64,000 nucleotides of DNA from Lentzea californiensis (GCF_024648825.1 NZ_JANBBE010000018.1:1-64000); one strand, 5' to 3'. Shown: positions 8,478 to 17,305, counted from the first letter of the stretch. Made by a program: numbers and translations. Notes: generated from the sequence alone by a model not told the origin.

Positions 8478-8942
8478 ATGCCGAAGATCGCCACGGCCGA
8501 CCTCGTCGACCGGCCGCAGCTGCTCGAGTTCCTCACCACCCGACACCACGGCGTCCTCATCACCCACCGCTCCACCACCGACGGCGTGCAGGTCTCCCCC
8601 GTCGCCTGCGGCGTCGACACCCAAGGCCGCATCGTCATCGCGACCTACCCCCAGCGCGCCAAAGTCCGCAACGCCCGCCGCAACCCCCACGTCACCCTGT
8701 GCGTGCTCTCCGACGACTGGAACGACGCCTACGTCCAGATCGACGGCACCGCCGAAGTCCTCGACCTCCCCGAGGCACTCGACGACTTCGTCGAGTACTA
8801 CCGCTGCATCGCAGGCGAACACCCCGACTGGGACGAGTACCGCGCCGCCATGCTCCGCCAGGGCAAATCACTCATCCGCGTCACCATCGACAGCTGGGGC
8901 CCCATCGCCACCGGCGGCTTCCCACCCGAACTGGACGCATGA
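8478..8942 (+). CDS. F420- or FMN-dependent PPOX-class oxidoreductase
   Basis: 154 residues from ATG 8478; an in-frame ATG at 8466 would add four residues but overlap the start codon of the divergent hydrolase. The split-barrel fold shows in LEFLTTRHHGVLITH, VSPVACGVDTQGRIVIAT, KVRNARRNPHVTLCVL and VQIDGTAEVLD, the layout of the TIGR03618-like F420-binding family. Several other genes in the window (24622, 25203) also fit F420 or flavin chemistry. Substrate unknown. Confidence 0.85.
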   Translation: MPKIATADLVDRPQLLEFLTTRHHGVLITHRSTTDGVQVSPVACGVDTQGRIVIATYPQRAKVRNARRNPHVTLCVLSDDWNDAYVQIDGTAEVLDLPEALDDFVEYYRCIAGEHPDWDEYRAAMLRQGKSLIRVTIDSWGPIATGGFPPELDA

Positions 8943-8946
8943 CCCG

Positions 8947-9591
8947 CTAGCCGGACCACGTCCCGCCCCAGCCCGCCGGCGCCTCCAGCAACACACACGA
9001 GCCGCCGCGCGGGCCCTCGACCGACGCGACCAACCCCGTCGGCACGGACATGGGCTCCACCAGCACACGACCGTCCAACCCGGACACCCGCGCACACGCC
9101 GCCACCACGTCGTCCACAGCGAAATACGGCTGCCAGCCCCGCGCACGCGACGTCGCCAAACGCCCCGCCACCGCACGCGGCTCCCCATGCCGCGCGGACG
9201 TGAACAGAACGAAGTCCTCCACCGCGGGCTTGACCTCCCAGCCGAGCTCACCGGTCCAGAACCCGTCCTCCGGCGCCTCGACCATCAACTCGACCCAGCA
9301 CGGCTCACCATGCCTCGGCGGCGGCGCCCACGGACCATGCAACACCCGGCCGCCGTCCACAGAGGAGTCCTCCGTCAACCCACGCGGCCCGTCACCACCG
9401 AAGAACACGTGCCAACCACGGTCCCCCGCAACGACCTGAGCCGCCAGCCGATCACCCACCCAGCCCGAGAACGACCCACCCGGCTCCGCGATCACCGTCC
9501 ACCCCAGCACACCGGCGAAGAAATCCACCGACGACTCAGGCTCGGCAACACTCAACTCGAGACGACGAAGACCACAAGACGACACAGGCAT
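8947..9591 (-). CDS. VOC-family protein (two glyoxalase-like half domains)
   Basis: 214 residues, ATG at 9591. Two beta-alpha-beta-beta-beta modules are visible: the first begins LRRLELSVAEPESSVDFFAGVLGW, written here as its landmarks LELSVAEP and FFAGVLGW, and the second starts around CWVELMVEAPEDGFWTGELGW with landmarks WVELMVEAP and YFAVDDV. Proteins of this kind act as dioxygenases, glyoxalases or drug-binding proteins. The metal-ligand pattern is not clear enough to choose. It ends four bases past the stop of the convergent PPOX gene. Confidence 0.8.
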   Translation of the reverse strand: MPVSSCGLRRLELSVAEPESSVDFFAGVLGWTVIAEPGGSFSGWVGDRLAAQVVAGDRGWHVFFGGDGPRGLTEDSSVDGGRVLHGPWAPPPRHGEPCWVELMVEAPEDGFWTGELGWEVKPAVEDFVLFTSARHGEPRAVAGRLATSRARGWQPYFAVDDVVAACARVSGLDGRVLVEPMSVPTGLVASVEGPRGGSCVLLEAPAGWGGTWSG

Positions 9592-9606
9592 CCCATCAGG
9601 CGGAAA

Positions 9607-11616
9607 TCAGGAGCGCGCCCCATCCTCTGCTCCGACCACCTGAGACGACAATGCGCCATTCGGCGGCATGCGCTCCGCACTCACCACATCACGCAACGGC
9701 ACCGGCCTGCCCAGGTGGAAACCCTGCCCCACCCGCACCCCGAGCTTGCGCAAAGCGTCCACCTGAGACGGACGCTCCACCCACTCCGCCACCGACGACA
9801 ACCCCAAACCGTTCGCGATCTGCACGATCCCCGACACCAGCACCGCGTCCGCCGCGTTGGTCTCGATGCCCTTCACGAACTCACCATCGATCTTGATCCC
9901 CGTGATCGGCAAGTGCTTCAGGTGCACGAACGACCCGAACCCCGAACCGAAGTCGTCCAACGTGATCCGGCACCCGAAACTACGCAGCTGCGTCGCCAGC
10001 GTCACCGCCGCGTCCAAGTTCGTCACCGCCGCCGTCTCCGTGATCTCCAACCCCAACCGGCCAGGAGCAACCCCCGCCGAACCGAGCTTGTCCAGCACGA
10101 AATCCCCGAAATCAGGATCCTCCAGCGTCCGGCCCGACACGTTCACGTTGAACCGCAACAACGGATCCGGCTGCGCCACCAACGCGTCGATCGCCGTCGT
10201 CAGCACCCACCGGTCCACCTCCAGGATCAAGTTCGACCGCTCCGCCACCGGCAAGAAGTCCGCCGGACCCAGATACGGCTCCTGCCCGTCCTCCAGCCGC
10301 AACAACAACTCGTGCCCGAGCACCCGCCCCGTCGCCAGCTCCACCATCGGCATGCCGTACAACGCCAGACCGCCACCCGCCAGCGCCGACCGCAACCGGT
10401 CCAGCACACTGACCCGCTTCACCGTGTCCGCGTAGTGGTTCGGCTCGTACACCGTCACCCGGTCCCGGCCCGCCGCCTTCGACGCGTACAACGCCAAATC
10501 AGCGTTCGCCAGCACCAGCTCCCACGAGTCACCCGGCCCGAACTCCGCCAGCCCCGTGCTCACCGTGATCCGCGCCGGCGTACCAATCCCCGCCAGAGGA
10601 AAACCCGCCACCGCGTCCCGCAACCCGTCGGCCACCTCCGACGCGTCCTTCGGCGACGCCCCCGGCAACACCACCGCGAACTCATCACCACCCAGACGAG
10701 CGATCAACCTGTCACCCAAACGGGACTGCAACGCACTCGCCAGCATCCGCATCACCCGGTCACCCACCGCATGACCACGCAGATCGTTGACGTCCTTGAA
10801 GTTGTCCAGGTCCAGCACCAGCAACGCACCCGAACCGTTGTTCGCCAGCTCCTGCTCCAGCGCACGCGTCAACGCCCTGCGGTTCGGCAGACCCGTCAAC
10901 GGATCCTGCTCCGCCATCCGCACCAGCTCGTCATGCACCCGCGACGACTGCGTCACGTCATGCGCCGTACCCAACGCCCGCAACGGAGTGCCGTCGTCCC
11001 CCACGACGACCTCACCGAAGCACTCGAACACCCGCTCCTTGCCGTCCGGCCGCAACATCCGATGCGTGTACGTGAACACCGAACCCGTCTTCAACGCCGT
11101 GTCCAGCGTCTCCTCGATCATCGGCAGGTCGTCCGGGTGCACCAGCCGCGAGTACATCTCGAAGTCGAACGCCGTCCCCGCCGCGAACCCGAACATCTCC
11201 AGCAACGTGTCCGACCACGTCACCCGGTCCTCACGGATCGACCACTCCCACGTACCCATCCGCCCCAGCGCCTGAGCCCGGCGCAACGCGTCCGCCTCCT
11301 GCGTCACCGTCAACTCACGATCACGCCACGCCGACACGTCCACGACCTCGTACATCAGGTCGTCACCCAGCTTCGAGCACCGCACCTCGAGCCACTTCGG
11401 ACCCGGCACCAGCACTTCCCGCACCGGAGCGGGCACCTCCGGCACCCCCGGGAGCAGCGCGGGCAACGACCGCCCGTACGCCTGCTCGACCGGAACTCCC
11501 AGCACAACACCCAACGCGCGGTTGCACCACAACAGGTTCCCGCGCGAATCCGTCACGGCATAGCCGACACCCGCTCGGTCCAGCACCGTGCGGCAGTAGG
11601 AGGTCACGCGCGTCAT
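9607..11616 (-). CDS. PAS-PAS-GGDEF-EAL c-di-GMP signalling protein
   Basis: 669 residues from the ATG at 11616 (an upstream TTG at 11643 is less likely). Order: PAS-like segment (about 10-110, VGYAVTDSRGNLLWCN), a second PAS_3-type segment (about 120-225, GTWEWSIREDRVTWSD), GGDEF (about 240-395, LGGDEFAVVLPG intact) and EAL (about 410-655). The EAL signature is GHELLLRL, with the key Glu kept, and DDFGSGFGSF, KIDGEFVKG follow. Both cyclase and phosphodiesterase halves look potentially active. No membrane segment, so it is probably a cytoplasmic sensor. Confidence 0.9.
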   Translation of the reverse strand: MTRVTSYCRTVLDRAGVGYAVTDSRGNLLWCNRALGVVLGVPVEQAYGRSLPALLPGVPEVPAPVREVLVPGPKWLEVRCSKLGDDLMYEVVDVSAWRDRELTVTQEADALRRAQALGRMGTWEWSIREDRVTWSDTLLEMFGFAAGTAFDFEMYSRLVHPDDLPMIEETLDTALKTGSVFTYTHRMLRPDGKERVFECFGEVVVGDDGTPLRALGTAHDVTQSSRVHDELVRMAEQDPLTGLPNRRALTRALEQELANNGSGALLVLDLDNFKDVNDLRGHAVGDRVMRMLASALQSRLGDRLIARLGGDEFAVVLPGASPKDASEVADGLRDAVAGFPLAGIGTPARITVSTGLAEFGPGDSWELVLANADLALYASKAAGRDRVTVYEPNHYADTVKRVSVLDRLRSALAGGGLALYGMPMVELATGRVLGHELLLRLEDGQEPYLGPADFLPVAERSNLILEVDRWVLTTAIDALVAQPDPLLRFNVNVSGRTLEDPDFGDFVLDKLGSAGVAPGRLGLEITETAAVTNLDAAVTLATQLRSFGCRITLDDFGSGFGSFVHLKHLPITGIKIDGEFVKGIETNAADAVLVSGIVQIANGLGLSSVAEWVERPSQVDALRKLGVRVGQGFHLGRPVPLRDVVSAERMPPNGALSSQVVGAEDGARS

Positions 11617-11679
11617 GATCGTCCGATCACCGGACGTAAGCAACCCGCTACGCCGGTCAGTTCGCTGATGTGCGAACGG

Positions 11680-12021
11680 CTATCTCAGCCGCTCCAGACC
11701 TTTCGCCGACTCCACCAGCTCCGCGGCCAGCTTCCTCAGCTCCTCGTTCTCGGCCCCGTCCTGCGCCGCCGTGACCACATCCTCCGCGGCACACCGCAGC
11801 TGGAACAACCTGTCCTGCAGATCCGCCAGCTCGGCGGTGCTCAGCACCACCGCGTCCTCCGGCAGACCACCACGCTGCAACGCCGCCCTGCGCTCGTACG
11901 CGCGCTGACGACACGGCTGTGCGCAGTACCTCCGCGGCCGGCCGATCCGCCCGCTCCCGGGCAACCGCCTCCCGCACCACGCACAGTGCCTGGGCTCATC
12001 CGCCTCCATGGAGCGCTCCAT
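11680..12021 (-). CDS. Small zinc-ribbon-like protein
   Basis: 113 residues. Near the N-terminus CAWCGRRLP and, about 20 residues later, YCAQPCRQRAYERR form a CxxC...CxxxC metal-binding pattern followed by basic residues. The C-terminal half is a predicted amphipathic helix rich in Leu, Ala and Glu, likely a coiled coil. Conserved proteins of this shape are common in actinobacteria, without known function; nucleic-acid binding is an inference. An in-frame ATG at 12009 is an alternative start. Confidence 0.65.
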   Translation of the reverse strand: MERSMEADEPRHCAWCGRRLPGSGRIGRPRRYCAQPCRQRAYERRAALQRGGLPEDAVVLSTAELADLQDRLFQLRCAAEDVVTAAQDGAENEELRKLAAELVESAKGLERLR

Positions 12022-12317
12022 GGCGCGCGACGGTAGCGAATGGTGGTGGGTGGTCTCCAGCGACGCGCCAGAAAGCCAGACCTTCGTAGGGAACCGGACA
12101 GTACCCGCACGGCCGTTCGTGTCGCTTTCGGGTGGGGTTTGATCAACTTCCGTTGTTTTCGCCTGTTCCTTTGCAGATTTGGTCGGTGGTCGTCCGAGGG
12201 ATGCTGAGACTGATGGGCTTGACTTCAGGCAACACTGAAGTAATAGAGATCAACAAGAAAGTGTGTCGCCACCCACCGTCCACCCCAGAGCCACCACCGG
12301 AAGGCACACTCCAGCAC
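12022..12317. other. Intergenic region upstream of the phosphodiesterase gene
   Basis: About 300 bases between divergent genes. It holds copy A of the dispersed CAACACTGAAGTAATAGA motif, which here sits in a 7-bp inverted repeat ACTTCAG...CTGAAGT. No coding frame with codon bias was found. The local base composition is noticeably richer in A and T than the genes around it, consistent with a promoter region. Confidence 0.6.
12230..12247 (+). repeat. Dispersed motif, copy A (CAACACTGAAGTAATAGA)
   Basis: Identical over 18 bases to copy D at 41600-41617 and closely similar to copies B and C. It lies about 70 bases upstream of the phosphodiesterase start. Its promoter-proximal position in all four places suggests a regulator binding site. 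Confidence 0.6.
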
Positions 12318-13079
12318 GTGACACATCCCTACCTCACAGGCCCGCGCCCCCGCGCCTTCGCCCACCGCGGCTGGCACGTCGACGACCTCACCGGCATGGA
12401 GAACTCGCTGAGCTCCTTCCGCCGGGCCGTGCAGGAGGGCTACCGCTACATCGAGACCGACGTCCACGCCACCAGCGACGGCCACGTCGTCGTCCACCAC
12501 GACCAGACCCTCGACCGCACCACCGACGCCCAAGGCGTCGTCTCCGCACTCCCCTGGGCCGAGGTCCAGCACGCCCGCGTCGGCGGCCGCGAACCCATCG
12601 CCCGCCTCGCCGACGTCCTCGAGGAACTCCCCGACACGTTCTTCAACATCGACGTCAAGTCCGAGCACGCCGTCGAACCCATCATCACCCTGCTGCGCAA
12701 GGCCGGGTCGCTGCACCGCGTCTGCCTCGCCAGCTTCTCCGACAACCGCCTCGCCCGCCTGCGCAAGCTCGCCGGCCCCGGCCTGCTCACCTCCATGGGC
12801 CCCCGCTCCGCCGGCGCGCTCTGGGCCGCAGGACGCGTCCCCCTCGCCGGACTCGCCGTCCGCGGCCAGGTCGCCCAGGTCCCCGTCAGCCAGGGCCGCC
12901 TGCAGATCGTCGACCGCCGCTTCGTCCAGGCGGCCCACCGCAGATCCCTCGAAGTGCACGTCTGGACCATCGACGACGAAGCCGACATGCGCGCCCTGCT
13001 CGACCTCGGCGTCGACGGCCTCGTCACCGACCGGCCCGACGTCCTGCGCGAAGTTCTCCAGTCGCGCAACAGCTGGTAA
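12318..13079 (+). CDS. Glycerophosphodiester phosphodiesterase
   Basis: 253 residues from the GTG at 12318, placed directly before the conserved AHRGW motif. Catalytic and metal residues are visible in FAHRGW, GMENSLSSF, IETDVHATSDG and VVHHDQTLDRTT, and the C-terminal VDGLVTDRPDVL closes the TIM barrel. It would hydrolyse deacylated phospholipids to glycerol-3-phosphate and an alcohol. No signal peptide, so it is probably cytoplasmic. The MFS gene 54 bases downstream may be cotranscribed. Confidence 0.9.
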   Translation: MTHPYLTGPRPRAFAHRGWHVDDLTGMENSLSSFRRAVQEGYRYIETDVHATSDGHVVVHHDQTLDRTTDAQGVVSALPWAEVQHARVGGREPIARLADVLEELPDTFFNIDVKSEHAVEPIITLLRKAGSLHRVCLASFSDNRLARLRKLAGPGLLTSMGPRSAGALWAAGRVPLAGLAVRGQVAQVPVSQGRLQIVDRRFVQAAHRRSLEVHVWTIDDEADMRALLDLGVDGLVTDRPDVLREVLQSRNSW

Positions 13080-13133
13080 CAGCTTGGACAGTCGATCATT
13101 GGACGTGTCGGCGGACAAGTACAGTCCGCCGAC

Positions 13134-14546
13134 ATGAAGGTCAAGGGCGACGACGCCGCCGACGCCAACAACGCCGGGCGCCGCAAGAAAGAACAACGCG
13201 GCTGGGTCTGGTACGACGTGGCGAACTCCGTGTTCCCCACGTCCGTGATCACCGTCTTCCTCTCGCTGTACCTCACGAGCATCGCGACCAACGCGGCCAA
13301 GGCGGACAACGCGCTCAACGGGGCCAACCCGTGCGCCAACGACAACGCCTTCGACCACTGCGACGTCACGATCCTCGGCCTGCAGTTCCCCTCCGGCTCG
13401 CTCTGGGGCTACCTGCTCTCCATCGCCACCGTGGTCCAGGTGCTCGTGCTGCCCGTCATGGGCGCCATCGCCGACCGCACCCAGAACAAGAAGAAGATGC
13501 TCGGCTTCTTCGCCTTCACCGGCTCCGCGGCCACCATCGCGCTCGCGACCGTCGAAGGCACCAACTGGAAGCTCGGCGTCCTCCTCTTCATCATCGCGAA
13601 CATCTGCTACGGCTCCAGCGTCGTCGTCTACTACGCCTTCCTGCCCGAGATCGCGACCCCCGACGAACGCGACGCCGTCTCCAGCCGAGGCTGGGCCTTC
13701 GGCTACCTCGGCGGCGGTGTCGCCCTCGCCGTCCAGCTCGGCATCACGCTCTCGGCCGACTCCCTCGGCATCAGCTCGGGCGACGCCGCGCGCATCGCGT
13801 TCGTCATCTCCGGCATCTGGTGGGCGGCCTTCACGATCATCCCGCTGCGCGCCCTCACCGAGCACCAGCGCCCGCACGGCGGCGAGCAGGGCGCCTCGGT
13901 GATCTCCGGCGGCTTCAAGGAACTCGGCACGACCCTGAGGCAGGCCAAGGCCTTCCCGCTCACCCTCGCGTTCCTCGGCACCTACCTGATCTACACCGAC
14001 GGCATCGCCACCGTCGCCAACGTCTCCGCCCAGTACGGCAGCATCGAGCTCAAGTTCGACCAGCAGACCCTGATCACGGTGATCCTCATCGTGCAGTTCG
14101 TGGCGTTCATCGGCGGCGTGCTGCACGGCTTCATCGCCAAGCGCGTCGGCGCCAAGAAGACCATCCTCGGCTCGCTCGTCGTGTGGATCGTCGTGATCAC
14201 CGCAGCGTTCTTCGTCGAGGCGGGCGACGAGACGTCGTTCTACCTCGTCGCCGCGGGCATCGGCATCGTGCTCGGCGGCACCAACGCCCTGTCCCGCAGC
14301 CTGTTCAGCCAGATGGTCCCGCCCGGCCGCGAAGCCCAGTACTTCTCGCTCTACGAGGTCGGCGAGCGCTCCACCAGCTGGCTCGGCCCACTGGTCTTCG
14401 CCGGCGTCGGCCAGGCCACCGGCAGCCTGCGGCCCGCCATCCTCGCCCTGATCATCTTCTTCGTCGCGGGCTTCGTCCTGCTGATCTTCGTGCCCGTCCG
14501 CCGCGCCATCAAGGCCGTGGGCAACAAGGAACCCGTACTCGTCTAG
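13134..14546 (+). CDS. MFS transporter of the UMF1 / Atg22-like group
   Basis: 470 residues with about eleven or twelve hydrophobic segments. The N-terminal motif GWVWYDVANSVFPTSVIT, a long loop before helix 2 (NGANPCANDNAFDHC), and GAIADRTQNKKKML are characteristic of the UMF1 family, bacterial relatives of the yeast vacuolar amino-acid effluxer Atg22. The substrate in bacteria is unknown. It follows the phosphodiesterase gene, and its stop overlaps the stop of the convergent membrane-protein gene by four bases. Confidence 0.87.
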   Translation: MKVKGDDAADANNAGRRKKEQRGWVWYDVANSVFPTSVITVFLSLYLTSIATNAAKADNALNGANPCANDNAFDHCDVTILGLQFPSGSLWGYLLSIATVVQVLVLPVMGAIADRTQNKKKMLGFFAFTGSAATIALATVEGTNWKLGVLLFIIANICYGSSVVVYYAFLPEIATPDERDAVSSRGWAFGYLGGGVALAVQLGITLSADSLGISSGDAARIAFVISGIWWAAFTIIPLRALTEHQRPHGGEQGASVISGGFKELGTTLRQAKAFPLTLAFLGTYLIYTDGIATVANVSAQYGSIELKFDQQTLITVILIVQFVAFIGGVLHGFIAKRVGAKKTILGSLVVWIVVITAAFFVEAGDETSFYLVAAGIGIVLGGTNALSRSLFSQMVPPGREAQYFSLYEVGERSTSWLGPLVFAGVGQATGSLRPAILALIIFFVAGFVLLIFVPVRRAIKAVGNKEPVLV

Positions 14547-15442
14547 GTGACCTGCGGCGCCGCTTTCGAGCGGCGCCGCACCGGCAACACCACCACCAGC
14601 ACGAGCAGTACGGCCAGCACGGTCCGCGACATCACGGCCTCGTCCCACGCGACAGCCAGCAGCACCAGCGGAACCAGCTGCAGCAACGCGAACAACGACA
14701 ACGCCCGCCCGAACACCGCGTCACCCCGCACGAACGCGAAGACGCGCGCTCCCACCGTGATCAGGCCGAGCAACAACAACCCGGCCCCGGCCGCAACACC
14801 GCCGACCACCCCGAGCACCACCGCTCCCCCACCCCACCACAGCAACCTGCGTGCGGGCAGGACCGGCGCGTCCCGGTGGAAACCCAGGCACAGACACGCG
14901 AACGTCACCAACGAAGGCAGCTGGAACACCGTCCACATCAGCGCGGCGGGCCCGGGCTGACCCAGCGCCACCACCGACAACAACGCCGGCGCCCCCGCCG
15001 CCACTTTCGCGAGCGTCCGCCGCCCGCTCAGCAACGCCGGAAAAGCCACGAACGGCGCCAGCTCCACCACCCGCCACCAAGCCACCGCATCCAGCCCGCC
15101 GAACAGCGTGAAGACCTGCACGACCGCCGCCGTCGCGTAGTACAGCCCCAGCAACAACCCGAGCATCCCCAGCGCCCGCACGACCTCGCCGCGCCACACC
15201 ACCTTGGCCGGGACACTCGTGAGAGCCGCCCCCGCCGCCAGATGCGTGCGCACCGCGAGCCCGAGCACCGCCCACGTCTCCCCCCACCCAGGCCAGCTGT
15301 GCTCCAGGTCGAGGTCGTCCTCCCGCTCGGCCAGGAAGATCCCGACCATCTCCTCCTCGCGGTCCCGCCGGTACCACCGCGGCAACACCTTCAGCAGCGT
15401 CCGGTACCGCCGCTCCAAATTCCTCAAGCCCGACCCGCCCAC
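14543..15442 (-). CDS. Integral membrane protein paired with PadR regulator
   Basis: 299 residues from GTG 15442; a TTG at 15427 that overlaps the padR stop (TTGA) is an alternative start. The N-terminal cytoplasmic stretch, LPRWYRRDREEEMV, resembles proteins encoded beside PadR regulators in actinobacteria. About eight hydrophobic segments follow. It overlaps the padR gene upstream, so the two are coupled. No enzyme motif was found. Function unknown; an efflux or stress role is only an inference from PadR systems. Confidence 0.75.
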   Translation of the reverse strand: MGGSGLRNLERRYRTLLKVLPRWYRRDREEEMVGIFLAEREDDLDLEHSWPGWGETWAVLGLAVRTHLAAGAALTSVPAKVVWRGEVVRALGMLGLLLGLYYATAAVVQVFTLFGGLDAVAWWRVVELAPFVAFPALLSGRRTLAKVAAGAPALLSVVALGQPGPAALMWTVFQLPSLVTFACLCLGFHRDAPVLPARRLLWWGGGAVVLGVVGGVAAGAGLLLLGLITVGARVFAFVRGDAVFGRALSLFALLQLVPLVLLAVAWDEAVMSRTVLAVLLVLVVVLPVRRRSKAAPQVT

Positions 15443-15771
15443 GCCTGGACACCCCTCCCCCGCAGCACCGCGCTGGCAGCCCGCACGTTGGCGCTCAGCC
15501 GCGCGACCTCCGCCTGCAACGCCCGCACCCCGGAGTCGGTGAGCTTGTAGTAGCGCCGCAGCCGCCCCTGGCGCACCTCTTCCCGGTCGCGCTCGGCGAG
15601 ACCGTCCGCCACCAGCCGGTCCAGCACCCCGTACAGCGTGCCGACCCGCAACACCATCCGCCCCTCGGACAGCTGTTCCACCGCTTGCACGATCGCGTAA
15701 CCGTGCAACGGCTCCTCCGCCAGCACGGTGAGCACTAGGAACGCCTGCTCGGACATGACCCGACCACTCAT
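15424..15771 (-). CDS. PadR-family transcriptional regulator
   Basis: 115 residues, compact PadR of the short (PadR-s2) type. The winged helix shows in LTVLAEEPLHGYAIVQ, LRVGTLYGVLDRLVADG and the wing GRLRRYYKLTDSG, with a short C-terminal dimer helix. An ATG at 15756 is an alternative start. A 25-bp dyad lies eight bases upstream of the start, fitting autoregulation. It is the first gene of a two-gene unit with the membrane protein. Confidence 0.88.
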   Translation of the reverse strand: MSGRVMSEQAFLVLTVLAEEPLHGYAIVQAVEQLSEGRMVLRVGTLYGVLDRLVADGLAERDREEVRQGRLRRYYKLTDSGVRALQAEVARLSANVRAASAVLRGRGVQAWAGRA

Positions 15772-15778
15772 GTCGCTG

Positions 15779-15803
15779 AATATATCGCGGCGCGAGCTAT
15801 ATT
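15779..15803. promoter_or_regulatory. 25-bp dyad upstream of padR, likely autoregulatory operator
   Basis: The arms AATATA and TATATT enclose a partly symmetric GC-rich centre. The dyad ends eight bases before the padR start codon at 15771. PadR regulators usually repress their own genes from such AT-armed dyads. Confidence 0.55.
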
Positions 15804-15838
15804 GGGAAGCGTAACAACCGGATGAGCTTTATTTTAAT

Positions 15839-15856
15839 CAACACTGAAGTTATCGA
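15839..15856 (+). repeat. Dispersed motif, copy B
   Basis: CAACACTGAAGTTATCGA, differing from copies A and D at two positions. It lies about 70 bases upstream of padR on the strand opposite to that gene. It is part of a four-copy set. Confidence 0.55.
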
Positions 15857-15972
15857 GTTACTCGAAGGATGGTCTGCCCACAGGGCTGCCGGCCCGGCCG
15901 CGCGCGCCGACCGCACGCTTTCCTCTCTGGGACCGGCATCCAGTCAGCACTCTTCTCGGCCGACGCACTGCC

Positions 15973-16011
15973 CTCGGCGGGGCGTCTTGCGCTACGCGAC
16001 GCCCCGCCGAG
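15973..16011. other. Perfect 14-bp stem-loop in an intergenic region
   Basis: CTCGGCGGGGCGTC at 15973-15986 pairs perfectly with GACGCCCCGCCGAG at 15998-16011 around an 11-base loop. It is not at a gene end and has no T run. It may be a structured RNA, a terminator of an unseen transcript, or part of a small mobile element bounded by motif copies B and C. Confidence 0.5.
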
Positions 16012-16145
16012 CCACACCGTTTCCCACTTCGCCGTCCACCCCGACTTCCCCACACCGGCGCGACACGACCCCTCCCCGCTCTCCCGCCGATGCGTTCTTG
16101 TCCCCCAGCGCCTCTGCGCTACTCCACGACAACTCGATTCTCAGT

Positions 16146-16163
16146 CAACACTGAAACTATCGA
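16146..16163 (+). repeat. Dispersed motif, copy C
   Basis: CAACACTGAAACTATCGA, the most divergent copy of the set. It lies about 150 bases upstream of the thymidine kinase start. Confidence 0.5.
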
Positions 16164-16312
16164 GTGTTCCGAGTCGAAATGAGGTTTGAGGTATCCCCTC
16201 AGCGGCTATGTCGTCCCGAAACAGCAGGTCGCACGGAAACGACCGGGGACAGGAGGGAGGCAGACCGTGGGGATTCCTCATGATCGTGATCCAGGCACTA
16301 GGGTGACCCGCC

Positions 16313-17068
16313 GTGGACGCCCTTCCCGATCCGACAGACGCCCTCTCCGCTGTCCCTGTCGCTGGTTCCCGGCGCTCGACGCCGGTGGTCGGGCACCTCA
16401 AGTTCTTCTTCGGTCCCATGGACTGCGGCAAGTCGACGCTCGCGCTCCAGATCGACCACAACAACTCGCGCCAGGGTCGGCGCGGGCTGCTGCTGGTGCG
16501 GCACGACCGTTCGGGCAAACCGCAGATCTCCAGCCGGATCGGCATCACCCGCGAGGCCGCGGAGATCAGCGACGACGATCTCCGCCAGATGGTGCGGTCG
16601 GAGTGGGCCGAGGGCCGGCGAGTGGACTACCTGATCGTCGACGAGGCCCAGTTCCTGTCACCCGAACAGGTGGAGCAGCTGGCGGAGCTCGCGGACGACG
16701 TCCAGGTCGACGTGTACTGCTTCGGGCTCGCCACGGACTTCCGCGGCGAGATGTTCCCCGGGTCGCAGCGGTTGTTCGAACTCGCCGACGAGCTGAAGGC
16801 GATTCAGGTCGAGGTGCTGTGCTGGTGCGGGGTGCCTGGACGGTTCAACGCGCGGGTGCGGGCCGGACGGGTGATCCGGGCCGGGGACACAGTTCTGGTC
16901 GCCGACACGGCATCGGACACGGAACAGCACCGATCGGGTACAGAGAGCGACAATGTAACGGACAACACGGAAACTACTGTCCGCTACCAAGTGCTCTGCA
17001 GGCGTCACTTTAGGTTGGGTGACCTGGGCCCTGACGTCGCACAAAGTGGCCAGCTTCGGTTGGCATAG
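16313..17068 (+). CDS. tdk: Thymidine kinase (type II)
   Basis: 251 residues from a GTG at 16313. Salvages thymidine to TMP with ATP. The P-loop is GPMDCGKST (about residues 34-42), the Walker B motif IVDEAQFL, and FGLATDFRGEMFPGS is the conserved thymidine-site loop. The zinc ligands are in LCWCG and LCRRH, the form usual in actinobacterial enzymes. Longer than the roughly 200-residue bacterial norm, because of an N-terminal extension of about 25 residues and an acidic insert before the last zinc pair. It stands alone. Confidence 0.85.
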   Translation: MDALPDPTDALSAVPVAGSRRSTPVVGHLKFFFGPMDCGKSTLALQIDHNNSRQGRRGLLLVRHDRSGKPQISSRIGITREAAEISDDDLRQMVRSEWAEGRRVDYLIVDEAQFLSPEQVEQLAELADDVQVDVYCFGLATDFRGEMFPGSQRLFELADELKAIQVEVLCWCGVPGRFNARVRAGRVIRAGDTVLVADTASDTEQHRSGTESDNVTDNTETTVRYQVLCRRHFRLGDLGPDVAQSGQLRLA

Positions 17069-17220
17069 CGACTACCCACAGGGCCCATTGGGCCATTAGA
17101 GTGATGCATGAGCGCAGGAGCTTGATAACGCGTCACGATCCTGTGGCGATCGCATCCATTAGTAGGAAGCCTTCGTTGACGAGTGAACGACGTCACTGTG
17201 GGCGACCATGAGAGCGAACC

Positions 17221-17247
17221 GGAAACAAACGGAGCAATCCGGGCGTT
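17221..17247 (+). promoter_or_regulatory. Possible SigR/SigH-type promoter of rbpA
   Basis: GGAAAC at 17221 and GTT at 17245, spaced by 19 bases, resemble the GGAAT-N18-GTT redox-stress promoters that drive rbpA in other actinobacteria. The match is imperfect. Confidence 0.35.
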
Positions 17248-17305
17248 GCACACGGTGAGCAAGCAGCCTGGGCCCCGGCCCTGAGCCGAGCGAAAGGACA
17301 CCGCC

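Larger units (their letters stand above)
15772..16312. other. 541-bp intergenic region with operator, repeats and a hairpin
   Basis: From left to right it holds the PadR dyad, copy B of the dispersed motif, a perfect 14-bp hairpin (15973-16011), copy C of the motif, and the leader of the thymidine kinase gene. Copies B and C are in the same orientation about 300 bases apart. No frame shows convincing coding bias. A non-coding RNA or an inserted small element is possible. Confidence 0.5.

Noticed and set aside
8461..12036. Plus-strand open frame of almost 1200 codons
   Set aside because: It lies antisense to the VOC and GGDEF-EAL genes, is extremely rich in Arg, Pro and Thr, and contains no domain. 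It is a GC-driven shadow.
12219..12247. TTGACT and TAATAG in dispersed motif copy A as a -35/-10 promoter
   Set aside because: The spacing is not kept in copies B-D, which preserve the motif but not a -35 box. A regulator site explains it better.
12263..15550. Plus-strand open frame of about 1100 codons
   Set aside because: Arg/Pro-rich shadow in another frame of the phosphodiesterase and MFS genes and antisense to the PadR unit.
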